DNA from: Streptomyces sp. YIM 130001
GTDB taxonomy: Bacteria > Actinomycetota > Actinomycetes > Streptomycetales > Streptomycetaceae
DNA: 64,000 nucleotides
Assembly (NCBI RefSeq): GCF_003574445.1
Contig: NZ_KZ984558.1
Span: forward strand, 62,001-126,000
Direction of reading: 5' to 3'
Numbering within the stretch: position 1 is the first letter of the stretch; the number at the start of each line of letters is the position of its first letter. Below are positions 43,527-52,280 of the stretch, in pieces. The notes under the pieces were generated by a model, which saw only the letters and a list, made by a program, of their open reading frames with translations, ran no database searches and was not told the origin of the DNA. Both the position numbers and the translations under genes were made by a program.

Positions 43527-44975
43527 TCACGCGTGCGGCGGCAGGTCGACCGTGACCACGGTGGGCCCGCCCTCGGGACTCGAGAGGTCGAGAGTGCCGT
43601 CGACGGTACGCACCCGCTGCCGCAACCCGGCGAGCCCGCCGGCCGGGTGCGACCGTGCTCCGCCGTGACCGTCGTCGCCGACCCGGAGCCGCAGCGTCCC
43701 GTCCGGCCGGCGCACCGCCGACACCGTGGCCCGGGCCGCACCGCTGTGTTTGATGACATTGGCAAGCAGCTCCGCCGCACAGAAGTAGGCGATCGTCTCG
43801 ATCGCCGGCGAGGGCCGCTCCGACACCTCCACCGTCAGCTCGACGGGCACCGAACTGCGCGACGTGAGCGAGGCGAGCGCGTCGGGCAGACCGTCGTCGA
43901 GGACCGGCGGATGCAGCCCCCTGGACAGGTCGCGCAGCTCGGTCAGCGCGGCGGTGGCGTTCTCCCGGGCGCCGTCGACCAACCGGCGCACCGGCCCCAG
44001 GTCGGGCGCCTGGCCGGCTGCGAGCTTGTCCTTGATCATGTCCAGACTCAGCGCCAGCGCCACGAGACGGACCTGAGCGCCGTCGTGCAGATCCCGTTCC
44101 AGACGACGCAGCAGCGCCGCCGAGTCGTCGACGGCGAGCGCCCGAGTCTCCTCCAGGTCACGGACACGCTCGGCCATGGCGCCCGGCCCGAGCAGCGCCC
44201 GTACCAACCGGATGTCCACCCGGGCCACCGCCCGCGTGAGCCAGGGCGCGATCAGCAGCAGGACCGCACCGAAGACCACCCCGAGGAGCGCGCCGCCGAA
44301 ACTGTGGACGACGGGAAAGCCGCCGAAGGGCAGCGGAGTCGGCAACCCGAGCCCGCCGTCGCTGCCGCGCTGCCCGGGAACGAACCAGCGCACGGGCGAC
44401 GCCACATTCGCCAGCCCCACCACCCACCACGCCACGCCGTACAGTCCGCACAGCGCGAGCGGGAGCTTGGCCAGGACGTAAGCGACCTGCCGCCAGGCAT
44501 TCCCGTCCCGCAGTCGTGCGTCCACCCGGCCGAGCAGACCGAGCCCCGGCGGCGCGCGGAACGCGGGCGCGGGAGCGGTCCGTTCACCGATGAGCCGCCC
44601 GGCCAGCTCGCGGTGCACCGCGCCCAGGCCACGCGCGAGCACCGTCGCCAGAGCCAGCAGGACCAGCCCGAGCACCGCCCCGACCATGGACAGCGCGAAG
44701 CCGAGGCCCAGCGCGAGGAGTACGAGCACCAGCACCGCCCCGGCGACACCCACCGGTGCACCGATCAGGCAGTACACCGCCTCTCGCCAGGACCTCGCCC
44801 GCAGCGGCATCCGGAGCGGCTGCAGGAACCGCGGGCCGCGGGACGGTCGCGGCGGCGGCGAGGCGGGTGGATCGCTCGTCGCGGACGCAGCACTGAGCAT
44901 GCCGCCCTCCGCCTCGGGGCGCCCACTCGGCACCGGTCCGCCCCCGCCCTCGGAGCCGCCTCGTTCAGACGTCAC
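43527..44975 (-). CDS. Sensor histidine kinase (HisKA_3 type)
   Basis: This 482-residue kinase has about 70 N-terminal disordered residues, then four or so transmembrane spans of the putative-sensor domain family (hydrophobic runs such as LIGAPVGVAGAVLVLVLLAL), an intracellular linker, the phosphoacceptor helix RLERDLHDGAQVRLVALAL (His in HDGAQ) and an HATPase domain with N-box ELLANVIKH, G-box VGDDGHGG and GGLAGLRQR. GTG 44975 overlaps the end of the decayed ATPase frame by 11 bases. Confidence 0.9.
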   Translation of the reverse strand: MTSERGGSEGGGGPVPSGRPEAEGGMLSAASATSDPPASPPPRPSRGPRFLQPLRMPLRARSWREAVYCLIGAPVGVAGAVLVLVLLALGLGFALSMVGAVLGLVLLALATVLARGLGAVHRELAGRLIGERTAPAPAFRAPPGLGLLGRVDARLRDGNAWRQVAYVLAKLPLALCGLYGVAWWVVGLANVASPVRWFVPGQRGSDGGLGLPTPLPFGGFPVVHSFGGALLGVVFGAVLLLIAPWLTRAVARVDIRLVRALLGPGAMAERVRDLEETRALAVDDSAALLRRLERDLHDGAQVRLVALALSLDMIKDKLAAGQAPDLGPVRRLVDGARENATAALTELRDLSRGLHPPVLDDGLPDALASLTSRSSVPVELTVEVSERPSPAIETIAYFCAAELLANVIKHSGAARATVSAVRRPDGTLRLRVGDDGHGGARSHPAGGLAGLRQRVRTVDGTLDLSSPEGGPTVVTVDLPPHA

Positions 44976-45288
44976 GGCGCACCGGCATCCGTCCGCTCAC
45001 ACCGAGCGAGGTGCGGGACGGCACTGCGCCCGGCCTTGAAGCCCCGGGCATCGAGCAGCGCGCCACCTCCTGCAGCAGCCGTCGCACTGGGGCGTACCGG
45101 CGGCCCCGGGTCAGGGTCCGGCCGGAGTCCGGGGCATCGAGTCCCACGAGCCTGCGGAGTGGGGCGGATGTCCCGGCGCCGTTCGGGCCGAGGAAACCGG
45201 TCACCCGCCCTAGTGGAAGCTCGAGGCCGAGTGGCTCGACGGCCGTCGTGGCGCGATGGTGCGCGGTCGGCTCGCGGACGGAGATCAT
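44965..45288 (-). pseudogene. Decayed ABC exporter ATPase fragment
   Basis: The minus strand encodes the N-terminus of an ABC ATPase (MISVREPT... then VTGFLGPNGAG). Walker A Lys is replaced by Thr (GPNGAGTS, codon at 45171-45169). After about 75 residues the frame drifts: one base appears lost near 45062-45064, since the other phase continues with the family-like ALLDARGFKAGRSA. A stop follows, and Q-loop, signature and Walker B are all missing. It lies beside the HK/RR pair, the usual setting of a two-component-controlled ABC exporter. No permease gene remains. Confidence 0.75.
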
Positions 45289-45529
45289 CGCCGCCGCCAG
45301 GAGGGCTGCGGGGTTTGCGCGGAGGTGAGCATGCCTCACACGTTAGGCAGCCGAATGCTCTCCCGGAACGCGGTTTTCCTCAGTCCCGCCTGGGGGTTTT
45401 CCCCCGCCGCGTGTTCCTGCGCTGCCCGCGGGCCGGCCGCGGTTCGCTGTGCGGACCGCCGCCCGAACCGACGCGGTCCGCCTCACGGCCTCAGCGGGCG
45501 CCCCACCACCTTCAGAGGGCCCCGCGGTG

Positions 45530-46405
45530 TCAGAGGGTGACCAGCGGACGCACCTGCTCGGCGGCGAACCGTACGAACCCCTCGGGGTCCGGCTCGTCCG
45601 CGGTGGGCTGCAGGACCACGGTGTCCGCGCCCGCCTCGGCGAGTGCGTGCACGGCCGCGGCGATCTCCGCCGCGTCACCGGCGGCTCCGAGTCCCGCGGA
45701 CGGGTCGTGGCCCTCACGGCGAACCTCTGCCTCCACCCGCTCGGCCGCGCCAGGGCCCGTCGCCGCGTGGACGTACACCGTCACGGGATGGGGGCCCGTG
45801 CGCCCGGCCGCTTTCCGTCCCTCCTCGACGAGCGCGCACGCGGTGCGCAGTCCTTCGGCAGAGACGCGCGCGTCCACCACGGTGCCGTCCGCGCTCTCGC
45901 CGGTCAGCCGCAGGGACCGCGGGCCGATGGCGCCGGCCAGCACCGGAGGCGGGGTCAACGGGGGCCAGTCGAGGGCGACTCGGTCCAGTTGCACGTACCG
46001 GCCGCTGGTCGTGACGCGTTCCCCTGCCAGCAGCGCGCGCATCGCGTCCAGGTACTCGCGCAGCAGCGTCACCGGAGAGTCGACCCGCGCGCCGACCTGG
46101 CCCATCCAGTCCTGCACGCCATGGCCCACGCCGAGGAGCACCCGGCCGGGGAACAGGCGGTACAGGGTGGCCGCCTCCATCGAGGTCAGTGCGACATTGC
46201 GCAGCGGCGCCGGCAGCAGGCCCACGCCGACGCGGAGCCGCTCGGTCCAGGCGAGCGCTGCCGAGGCGCTGGCGATCCCGCTCTCCAGGAAGCAGTCCTC
46301 CCACAGCCAGAGTTCGTCGAGTCCCGCGCGATCGGCCGCGAGGGCCACATCGCGGAGTCGTTCCGGGGGTAGTTGCGGGCGGAACACGGCTCCCAGTGCG
46401 GTCAT
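45530..46405 (-). CDS. LLM-class F420-dependent oxidoreductase-like protein
   Basis: This 291-residue luciferase-like TIM barrel has LAADRAGLDELWLWEDCF, a short LPAPLRNVALTSMEAATLYRL and the F420/flavin-binding GRVLLGVGHGVQDWMGQVGAR, then AGAIGPRSLRLTGESADG. It resembles the F420-dependent group more than SsuD. It is not linked to a flavin reductase, which supports F420. A substrate cannot be assigned. Confidence 0.82.
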   Translation of the reverse strand: MTALGAVFRPQLPPERLRDVALAADRAGLDELWLWEDCFLESGIASASAALAWTERLRVGVGLLPAPLRNVALTSMEAATLYRLFPGRVLLGVGHGVQDWMGQVGARVDSPVTLLREYLDAMRALLAGERVTTSGRYVQLDRVALDWPPLTPPPVLAGAIGPRSLRLTGESADGTVVDARVSAEGLRTACALVEEGRKAAGRTGPHPVTVYVHAATGPGAAERVEAEVRREGHDPSAGLGAAGDAAEIAAAVHALAEAGADTVVLQPTADEPDPEGFVRFAAEQVRPLVTL

Positions 46406-46515
46406 GTCCTCTTCCTACCAGCGCGTTCGGATGGGCGGCAATACCGTGCCTGTGGCGCGGACCGGGCCGTCTGCGCGGCGGGGCGGGGACGTACACGGAT
46501 GCGCTGCGGCGCCGA

Positions 46516-47292
46516 CTACTCCGTGGCCACGGTGAGGCAGCCGCGCAACTCCGCCACCGCCTCGGGCGTGCCCGCAACGCGTACGTCGCTCGGTACGCCG
46601 GGGGACTCGCGGTTCCACAGCCAGCGCAGCAGGTCGGCGGGTGGTGCGGAGACCGTCACATCGCATTCGGCGCGGCCGCCCGGACCGTCCGTGCCGCCCT
46701 CGACGGCGAACAGTCCGGGAGCGGTCCGTACCCGCCATTCCGCCCCGTCGGTGCGGAGCGTGTGCAGGCGCCCCGGGGACCGGTCCAGGATGCCGGTGAA
46801 GTAGTCACCCCACTCGGCGACGCTGAACTCCGCGAAGACGCGCAGTACTTCGTCGATCCCGTCGACCGCCAGATCCTCCGCCACGGGTGCCACCGGAACG
46901 CCCGCGCCCAGTTCGGCGTCGATGCGGTGGATCACGGTCTCCTGTGCCATCCGCCGGATCCAGAAGCCCACCGTGGGATCGGGGGTGTACCAGGATCCGG
47001 CGTGATCCTCGGGGCCGTGTGCGGCGAACTCCTCCATCAAGCCGGCATGGCCGCGGTCCAGGAGCTTCAGCGGATCCTCGTCGGCCAGTTCCGCGGGCGG
47101 CCACGGCTCGCGCTCCACGCCCTCGCGCATCGCCAGGGTCTTGTGCAGGTACACGTCGCCCACATGCCGGGTGAGATCGCCGACCGTCCAGTCCGGGCAG
47201 GTCGGCACGCGTGCGGACAACCGGTCGGGTACGACCGAACGCAGCCTGGCGAAGTCGGCGTTCAGGCAGGCGAGGAGACGTGAAGGATCCAT
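46516..47292 (-). CDS. Mycothiol-dependent maleylpyruvate isomerase-fold protein
   Basis: This 258-residue protein has a DinB-like four-helix N-terminal domain. The motifs PDWTVGDLTRHVGDVYLH and RMAQETVIHRIDAELG include His residues positioned as metal ligands of the mycothiol-dependent maleylpyruvate isomerase family. A C-terminal SCP2-like domain follows (AECDVTVSAPPADLLRWLWNR). Family members often catalyse mycothiol-linked transfers. ATG 47292 is used; no strong ribosome-binding site is visible, so it may be leaderless. A 45-codon upstream extension is unlikely. Confidence 0.82.
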   Translation of the reverse strand: MDPSRLLACLNADFARLRSVVPDRLSARVPTCPDWTVGDLTRHVGDVYLHKTLAMREGVEREPWPPAELADEDPLKLLDRGHAGLMEEFAAHGPEDHAGSWYTPDPTVGFWIRRMAQETVIHRIDAELGAGVPVAPVAEDLAVDGIDEVLRVFAEFSVAEWGDYFTGILDRSPGRLHTLRTDGAEWRVRTAPGLFAVEGGTDGPGGRAECDVTVSAPPADLLRWLWNRESPGVPSDVRVAGTPEAVAELRGCLTVATE

Positions 47293-47418
47293 GCCGGAGA
47301 GTGGATCACACGCGAACGCCGGGCGCGTCCCCTTATCCCTCGAGACCGGCCCGGTGGTCCGGCGAGACCGGCCCGGCTGCAGCGCCCGCAGCGTCCGCCG
47401 ACCGCCAGAAGTTTGCGA

Positions 47419-47441
47419 TTCCGGCAAGCTTGCTTGCGGAA
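47419..47441. promoter_or_regulatory. Near-perfect palindrome upstream of the flavoprotein gene
   Basis: TTCCG-G-CAAGC (47419-47429) and GCTTG-CGGAA (47432-47441) form 10-bp arms with one bulged G and a 2-bp centre. The central GCAAGCTTGC is itself a perfect palindrome. It lies 43 bp before the GTG start at 47484 and is a likely operator. A binding protein is not encoded adjacent. Confidence 0.5.
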
Positions 47442-47483
47442 AGGGTCGTGTCGCCAGCAGTCTCGGACGTGGAGGTGGTCACG

Positions 47484-48470
47484 GTGACCCAGGAGATGAA
47501 CTCCAGCTACGACGCGGTGGTGATCGGCGGCGGATCCGCGGGCCTGAGCGGCGCCCTGATGCTGGCGCGGTCCCGCCGCTCGGTGCTGGTGATCGACGCG
47601 GGCCGACCGCGCAACGCCCCGGCCGAAGGCGTGCACGGACTGCTGGGCCGGGAGGGAACGCCGCCCGGCGAGCTGCTCGAGCGCGGCCGCGCGGAGGTCG
47701 TCGGCTACGGCGGACAGGTGGTGACCGGAGAAGTCACCGCGGTACATGCCCAGAAGCCGGGATTCGTGGTCACCCTCGCCGACGGTTCGTCGGTGGCCGC
47801 CCGACGGCTGTTGGTCACGGCCGGCCTCGTCGACGAACTGCCCGACGTGCCCGGACTGCGCGAGCGGTGGGGCGGCGACGTACTGCACTGCCCGTACTGC
47901 CACGGCTGGGAGGTGCGCGACCGGGCCATCGGCGTACTCGCGACCGGCCCCATGTCCGTGCACCAGGCTCTGCTGCTGCGTCAGTGGAGTCAGGACGTCA
48001 CCTACTTCCCCCACACCGGAGCCGAGCCGGACGCGGAGCAGGCGGAACAGCTCGCCGCGCGCGGGATCCGGATCGTGCGGGGCGAGGTGACCGCACTCGA
48101 GCCCCTGGAGATCATCGGCGGCAGGACGCTGGGGGTGCGGCTCGCCGACGGGCGGTCCATCAGCCGCGAGGCCGTCGCCGTCGCGCCGCGCATGGTGGCC
48201 CGGGCCGGCTTCCTCACGGACCTCGGCCTGCGGGCGGTGGACCATCAGTCCGGGATGGGACAGCACATCCCGGCCGACGCTGTGGGGCGTACCGAGGTGC
48301 CGGGTGTCTGGGTGGCCGGGAACGTCACGGATCTGTCGGCGCAGGTACACACCGCCGCCGCGCAGGGGGCCGTCGCCGGTGCGCAGATCAACGCCGAACT
48401 CGTCGCGGAGGAGACACGGGACGCGGTGGCCGAGCACCGGGCTCAGGGCGCCGTTTCGTCCGGTGCGTGA
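47484..48470 (+). CDS. Thioredoxin-reductase-like FAD-dependent oxidoreductase
   Basis: This 328-residue flavoprotein has N-terminal FAD motif VVIGGGSAGLSGALMLARS, redox Cys pair HCPYCHGWE (CxxC), a second nucleotide-binding segment that is weak (GVLATGPMSVHQALLL) and the C-terminal FAD motif VPGVWVAGNVTDLSAQV. The missing NADPH motif suggests it is not a classical NADPH thioredoxin reductase; it resembles the flavin disulfide oxidases used in secondary metabolism and stress. GTG 47484 follows GGAGGTGG with 5-base spacing. Confidence 0.87.
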   Translation: MTQEMNSSYDAVVIGGGSAGLSGALMLARSRRSVLVIDAGRPRNAPAEGVHGLLGREGTPPGELLERGRAEVVGYGGQVVTGEVTAVHAQKPGFVVTLADGSSVAARRLLVTAGLVDELPDVPGLRERWGGDVLHCPYCHGWEVRDRAIGVLATGPMSVHQALLLRQWSQDVTYFPHTGAEPDAEQAEQLAARGIRIVRGEVTALEPLEIIGGRTLGVRLADGRSISREAVAVAPRMVARAGFLTDLGLRAVDHQSGMGQHIPADAVGRTEVPGVWVAGNVTDLSAQVHTAAAQGAVAGAQINAELVAEETRDAVAEHRAQGAVSSGA

Positions 48471-48616
48471 CGAGGAGGCGGCGCGTAGCCCGTGTCCCGC
48501 AGCATCGGGTGGCGGCTCGCACACGTCGGGCCGGGCGAGGCGCGTGCGGGCAGGCGTCTAGGGTTGATCCCCGGGGCGCCGCACCGGGCCCCGCTCACCG
48601 TTCAGAAGAGACCGAC

Positions 48617-49489
48617 GTGCTCCCTGCCCCTCCGCGCCGCCTCGCAACTCGCCTGCGCCGCCCGGCCGTTGCCGGGGCACTCGCGTCGGCCGTGCTCGTC
48701 CTGACGGGATGCGCACCCGACGCCCCGCACCGCCCCGAGCCCCACCCGACCGGGAAGCCGTCCACCGAGTTCCGCGCCCCGCAGGCGAACGCCTCCTTCG
48801 ACTACCAGCTCGGCGGCCCCTACCCGCCCCCGGCCGGAGTCACCGTGCTGGCCCGCGACCGCACCGCTTCCCCGGAACCCGGGCACTACAACATCTGCTA
48901 CGTCAACGCCTTCCAGACCCAGCCGGGACGCGCGGTCGACCGCTGGGACGGCGACCACCCCGACCTGCTGCTGCGGGACGACAGCGGCGACCCGGTCATC
49001 GACGAGGACTGGCAGGAAGCCCTCCTCGACATCTCGACCGCGTCGAAACGCCAGCGCCTCCTCGACATCGTCGGCCGGTGGATCGACGGCTGCGCCGAGT
49101 CCGGATTCGACGCGATCGAGCCCGACAACCTGGATTCCTACGAACGCTCCGACGGCCTGCTCACCAAGAACGACGCCGCCGCCTTCGCCCGGCTCCTGGC
49201 GGATCGGGCGCATGCCCGTGGCCTGGCCGTCGGGCAGAAGAACACCACGGACCTGCTGCCCCGACGGGCCCGCATCGGCTTCGACTTCGCCGTCGTCGAG
49301 GAGTGCGCACGCTACGACGAGTGCGACCGGTTCGCCGACACCTACGACGACCGGATCCTCGACATCGAGTACTCGCCGCCCGACTACGACCAGGCGTGCC
49401 GCACGTGGGGGACCGCCTTGTCGATCACCCTGCGGGACCGCGATGTCACCCCGGCCGGCAGCGCCGGCCACGTACACCGGCACTGTTGA
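48617..49489 (+). CDS. Secreted lipoprotein with GH114-like (TM1410) TIM barrel
   Basis: This 290-residue protein has a lipoprotein signal (basic LATRLRRP, hydrophobic core, lipobox VLTGC, Cys near residue 32). It then has a Pro/His-rich linker and an endo-alpha-1,4-polygalactosaminidase-type fold: INICYVNAFQTQPG-like NICYVNAF, RWIDGCAESGFDAIEPDN (catalytic-type Asp/Glu), and VVEECARYDECD. GH114 enzymes cleave galactosaminogalactan-type polymers. GTG 48617 is preceded by a weak GAAGAG. Several Cys suggest extracellular disulfides. Confidence 0.8.
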   Translation: MLPAPPRRLATRLRRPAVAGALASAVLVLTGCAPDAPHRPEPHPTGKPSTEFRAPQANASFDYQLGGPYPPPAGVTVLARDRTASPEPGHYNICYVNAFQTQPGRAVDRWDGDHPDLLLRDDSGDPVIDEDWQEALLDISTASKRQRLLDIVGRWIDGCAESGFDAIEPDNLDSYERSDGLLTKNDAAAFARLLADRAHARGLAVGQKNTTDLLPRRARIGFDFAVVEECARYDECDRFADTYDDRILDIEYSPPDYDQACRTWGTALSITLRDRDVTPAGSAGHVHRHC

Positions 49490-49510
49490 GCCGCACCCGG
49501 AGCGGGCCGC

Positions 49511-50344
49511 TCAGAACTCCTCGTGTGTCTCGGGATCCCCGCCCTGCCGCCGGTGCGGACGGTCGGCGACGGCGGCGAGCTCGTTCTCGTCGAGTTCGAA
49601 CCCGAACACGTCCAGGTTCTCCTGCTGCCGCTTCGGATCGGCGGACTTCGGGATGGGCAGGGCGCCGAGCTGGGTGTGCCAGCGCAGGACGACCTGGCCG
49701 GGTGTCACGCCGTGCGCCCGAGCGATCCCGCCGATCGCGGGATCGTCCAGGAGCGGGCTGCGCCGGCCCAGCGGACTCCAGCTCTCCGTGACGATGCCCT
49801 TGTCCGCGTGGAAGGTGCGCAACTCGTCCTGGGGAAAGGCCGGATGGAGCTCGATCTGATTCACCACCGGCAGTACGCCCGTCTCCCGCTCCAGGCGGCC
49901 GATGTGCTCCGCAGTGAAGTTGGAGACGCCGATCGAGCGCACCAGACCACGCTCGCGCAGCTCGATCATGGCCTTCCAGGAGTCCACGTAACGGTCGACC
50001 CGGGGCAGCGGCCAGTGGATCAGGTACAGGTCGACCTGCTCCAGACCGAGGCGCGTGCGTGACTCCTCGAACGACGCGAGCGTCTCCTCGTATCCGTGGT
50101 GCCGGCCGGGCAGTTTCGTCGTGACGACGATCTCGGAGCGCGGTACGCCACTGTCCGCGACGCCGTGGCCGGTGCCCGTCTCGTTGCGGTAGTTGGTGGC
50201 GGTGTCGATCAGCCGGTAGCCGATGCGCAGTGCGTGCGCGACCGCGTCCCGCGCCTCGTCGTCGTCCAGCGGGTAGGTGCCCAGGCCGACCGCCGGGGCG
50301 AACGTGCCGTCGCCCAGCTCGTACTCGGGAACTGTGATGCCCAT
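49511..50344 (-). CDS. Aldo/keto reductase
   Basis: This 277-residue AKR has ELGDGTFAPAVGLGTYPLD, catalytic Asp and Tyr in LIDTATNYRNE, Lys in VVTTKLPG, His in LYLIHWPLP, and the cofactor-binding PIPKSADPKRQQENLDVF. It should reduce aldehydes or ketones with NADPH. ATG 50344 has GGAGGG upstream; a 38-codon N-terminal extension exists without support. It is convergent with the GH114-like gene. Confidence 0.9.
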   Translation of the reverse strand: MGITVPEYELGDGTFAPAVGLGTYPLDDDEARDAVAHALRIGYRLIDTATNYRNETGTGHGVADSGVPRSEIVVTTKLPGRHHGYEETLASFEESRTRLGLEQVDLYLIHWPLPRVDRYVDSWKAMIELRERGLVRSIGVSNFTAEHIGRLERETGVLPVVNQIELHPAFPQDELRTFHADKGIVTESWSPLGRRSPLLDDPAIGGIARAHGVTPGQVVLRWHTQLGALPIPKSADPKRQQENLDVFGFELDENELAAVADRPHRRQGGDPETHEEF

Positions 50345-50432
50345 GGTGCCCTCCGTCGGTGTGCCGGGTGATCCGTTCATTGTGCGGCGGCACCCGGCGT
50401 CGACGCCGCCGGGGGAGTGCGGAGCGTCCGGT

Positions 50433-50669
50433 TCAACGCCCGGGGTGGCGGGCGGCACGTCCGTCGGAGGTGGCGCGCAGATAGCGTTCGGCTGCCATCG
50501 CCGCCTCTCGGCCGCAGCGCGCTCCGGTGAGTGCGCACAACTCCCGTGCCGTGCGCTCGAACTGGGCGCGGATCGCGGAGTCCACGGGGGACGCGAGGAA
50601 TCTCAGCTCCCAGGTGCGGTACCGCTCGAGTTGACGTGTCACTTCGTGGGTGGCTTCCCGTAGCCGCAT
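50433..50669 (-). CDS. DUF5133-like small protein
   Basis: This 78-residue helical protein reads LREATHEVTRQLERYRTWELRF, then ARELCALTGARCGREAAMAAERYL. The LCALTGAR motif matches the Streptomyces DUF5133 pattern LCVSTGTR. Such proteins are often encoded next to small anti-sigma-like ATPases, as here (50966). ATG 50669 has AAGGA 9 bases upstream. Function unknown; probably regulatory. Confidence 0.65.
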   Translation of the reverse strand: MRLREATHEVTRQLERYRTWELRFLASPVDSAIRAQFERTARELCALTGARCGREAAMAAERYLRATSDGRAARHPGR

Positions 50670-50965
50670 CGAACCGTGTCCTTCCCGTCGACCGTGCCGG
50701 CGAGCCCGGCGGGCGGACTCTGGGGCCTGGCACGGAGGAGACCGGCCGGCTGCGGTGAGCCGGACCGGCACCCTCACTCATGGTGCGTGCGGGGTCACCA
50801 TCCGTCCTGTTGAACGGCGCGGACCAGCGGTTTTACGCCCCGTGTTGCACGGATGGCCCAACGCCCCGACCCTGATGGTGACAGTCAAGCGATATCTGCT
50901 CACGCTCCGTGTGCAGAGCTCCGGCCGGGGACGGAGCGCACGTCCCGCGGTGAGGAGCAAGCACG

Positions 50966-51514
50966 ATGAACCACGCAGAACCCTGTCAGTACCACCTCGA
51001 TGTACAGGTGACGCCGGAGCGGGTCGGGCAGGTCGCCCGGATCCTGACGGCCCACCTGCGGTACTGGCGACTGGAGAACCTCGCACGACCCGTCGACCGT
51101 TGCATCAGTGTCCTGCTGCACACGATCGCCGAACGCCGGGCGCAGTCCGGCGACTCGAGCGGCGCGACCGCCATCGAGATGTCGTGGAACGGTGAGTATC
51201 TGATCGCGGCGGTCTCCGACAACACCGGAGCCGCCTCGCACGGTCGTCCCGCATCGGACGACTGCCTGACCCGTATCAAGGAACTCAGCGACAGCTGCGG
51301 CCGTTGCGCGACCCCCATGGGGCGGATCATCTGGTTCGCGTACCGGGTCGGCGTGACGGACCGGGAGACGCTGGCCCGTCGGACGCCGAAGCCGGTGGCC
51401 GGCGCAGCATGTGCGATGCCCGGTGCGGGGCCGCGGCGGGTGGTGATCGCCAGCCCGGTCGACGTCGGTTCGGTCCGCGGCCGCGAGTCCGTCCTCAGCG
51501 GCGCCGGAGCCTGA
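50966..51514 (+). CDS. Anti-sigma-like ATP-binding protein (HATPase_c_2)
   Basis: This 182-residue protein contains a degenerate GHKL fold: LDVQVTPERVGQVARILTAHLRYWRLENLARPV, then AIEMSWNGEYLIAAVSDNTG. It resembles the small ATP-binding regulators found with DUF5133 in Streptomyces. The second half is less conserved. ATG 50966 has GAGGAG 8 bases upstream. It could act in partner switching with an RsbU-like phosphatase such as that at 10729. Confidence 0.75.
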   Translation: MNHAEPCQYHLDVQVTPERVGQVARILTAHLRYWRLENLARPVDRCISVLLHTIAERRAQSGDSSGATAIEMSWNGEYLIAAVSDNTGAASHGRPASDDCLTRIKELSDSCGRCATPMGRIIWFAYRVGVTDRETLARRTPKPVAGAACAMPGAGPRRVVIASPVDVGSVRGRESVLSGAGA

Positions 51515-51559
51515 CCGCTCAGATCTGCGCGGCGCGGCGACAGCGGCGGCGCATACGAA

Positions 51560-51595
51560 AGGGGCCGGAACCCGAGACGACGGGTGCCGGCCCCT
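51560..51595. terminator. Strong hairpin between convergent genes
   Basis: AGGGGCCGG-A-ACCCG (51560-51574) pairs with CGGGT-G-CCGGCCCCT (51581-51595), a 14-bp stem with one A-G mismatch and a 6-base loop, followed by a pyrimidine run. It lies between the ATPase and ankyrin genes and can stop both. Confidence 0.8.
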
Positions 51596-51711
51596 CTCTC
51601 CTGCGACAAGTGGTCCGTATGGGCCGCGTAGGGCCTGGACCGCGGCCTGGAGCCACTCGCCGAAGCCGTCGCCCGCTCCGGCCGTGAAGCCGCCGGGCGC
51701 ACAAGGGGAGT

Positions 51712-52101
51712 TCAGTCGGTGAGCAGGTGCTCCCGGCCGAACATGGATGCCGCGGCCCGTGCGGTGGGCGTACCGGCGTCGAGATCGGCGCCGGCCTCCC
51801 GCAGCACGGACACCACGTCGTCCGCGCCCTTGAACAGGGCGCCGGCGATGGGGGACTGGTCGCGGTCGTTGCGCAGATCCGGGTCGGCGCCGTGGCGGAG
51901 CAGAGCACGCACCGTGCCGGCGTGCCCGTGATAGGCGGCGAGCATCAGCAGACTGTTGGCACTCTGGTCCGTCACGTCGACGGGGAGCCCGTGCTCGACG
52001 AACTCCACCAACTGCTCGGTGCTGCCCTCGCGTGCCAGGTCCATGGCGATCGTCACCACGCGTTCCGTCTGCTCAGGAGTCAGTCCACCTCCACTGCTCA
52101 T
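51712..52101 (-). CDS. Ankyrin-repeat protein
   Basis: This 129-residue protein has two to three ankyrin repeats: DQSANSLLMLAAYHGHAGTVRALLRHGADPDLRN, and a second with DQSPIAGALFKGADDVVSVL. An N-terminal helical cap precedes them. ATG 52101 has AGGAGGAGG upstream, which decides the start. It follows the catalase gene on the same strand but across a strong hairpin (52200-52241). In some bacteria an ankyrin protein beside a catalase is needed for full catalase activity; the same pairing appears here. Confidence 0.82.
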   Translation of the reverse strand: MSSGGGLTPEQTERVVTIAMDLAREGSTEQLVEFVEHGLPVDVTDQSANSLLMLAAYHGHAGTVRALLRHGADPDLRNDRDQSPIAGALFKGADDVVSVLREAGADLDAGTPTARAAASMFGREHLLTD

Positions 52102-52199
52102 GTGCACCTCCTCCTGATCGTGCGGCCGTAGTGATCGCTCAGCCATGGATCGTTCCGGTTCGAGCAGGTCTCGTCGGCCTGGTTCTCGAACGGCCTACA

Positions 52200-52241
52200 C
52201 GCACCCGGCGTGCGTACGCGCGGTACGCGACGCCGGGTGCG
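52200..52241 (-). terminator. Strong hairpin after the catalase gene
   Basis: CGCACCCGGCGT (52200-52211) pairs perfectly with ACGCCGGGTGCG (52230-52241), continued inward by GCGTAC/GTACGC with a single bulge, an 18-bp stem in total. It is 40 bp after the catalase stop and 99 bp before the ankyrin start. Confidence 0.8.
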
Positions 52242-52280
52242 GTGTGCGGGGCAAGCCCGCACTCACCTGGGCGGCCGGGC

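Noticed and set aside
44965-45339. Intact small ABC-type ATPase gene
   Set aside because: Walker A Lys is missing, the frame breaks near 45062-45064, and no Q-loop, signature or Walker B follows, so it is reported as a pseudogene.
43347-46535. Plus-strand frame of more than 1,000 codons across the two-component genes
   Set aside because: It is antisense to the response regulator, histidine kinase and LLM genes, all of which have clear motifs. The frame is Arg/Pro/Ser-rich throughout.
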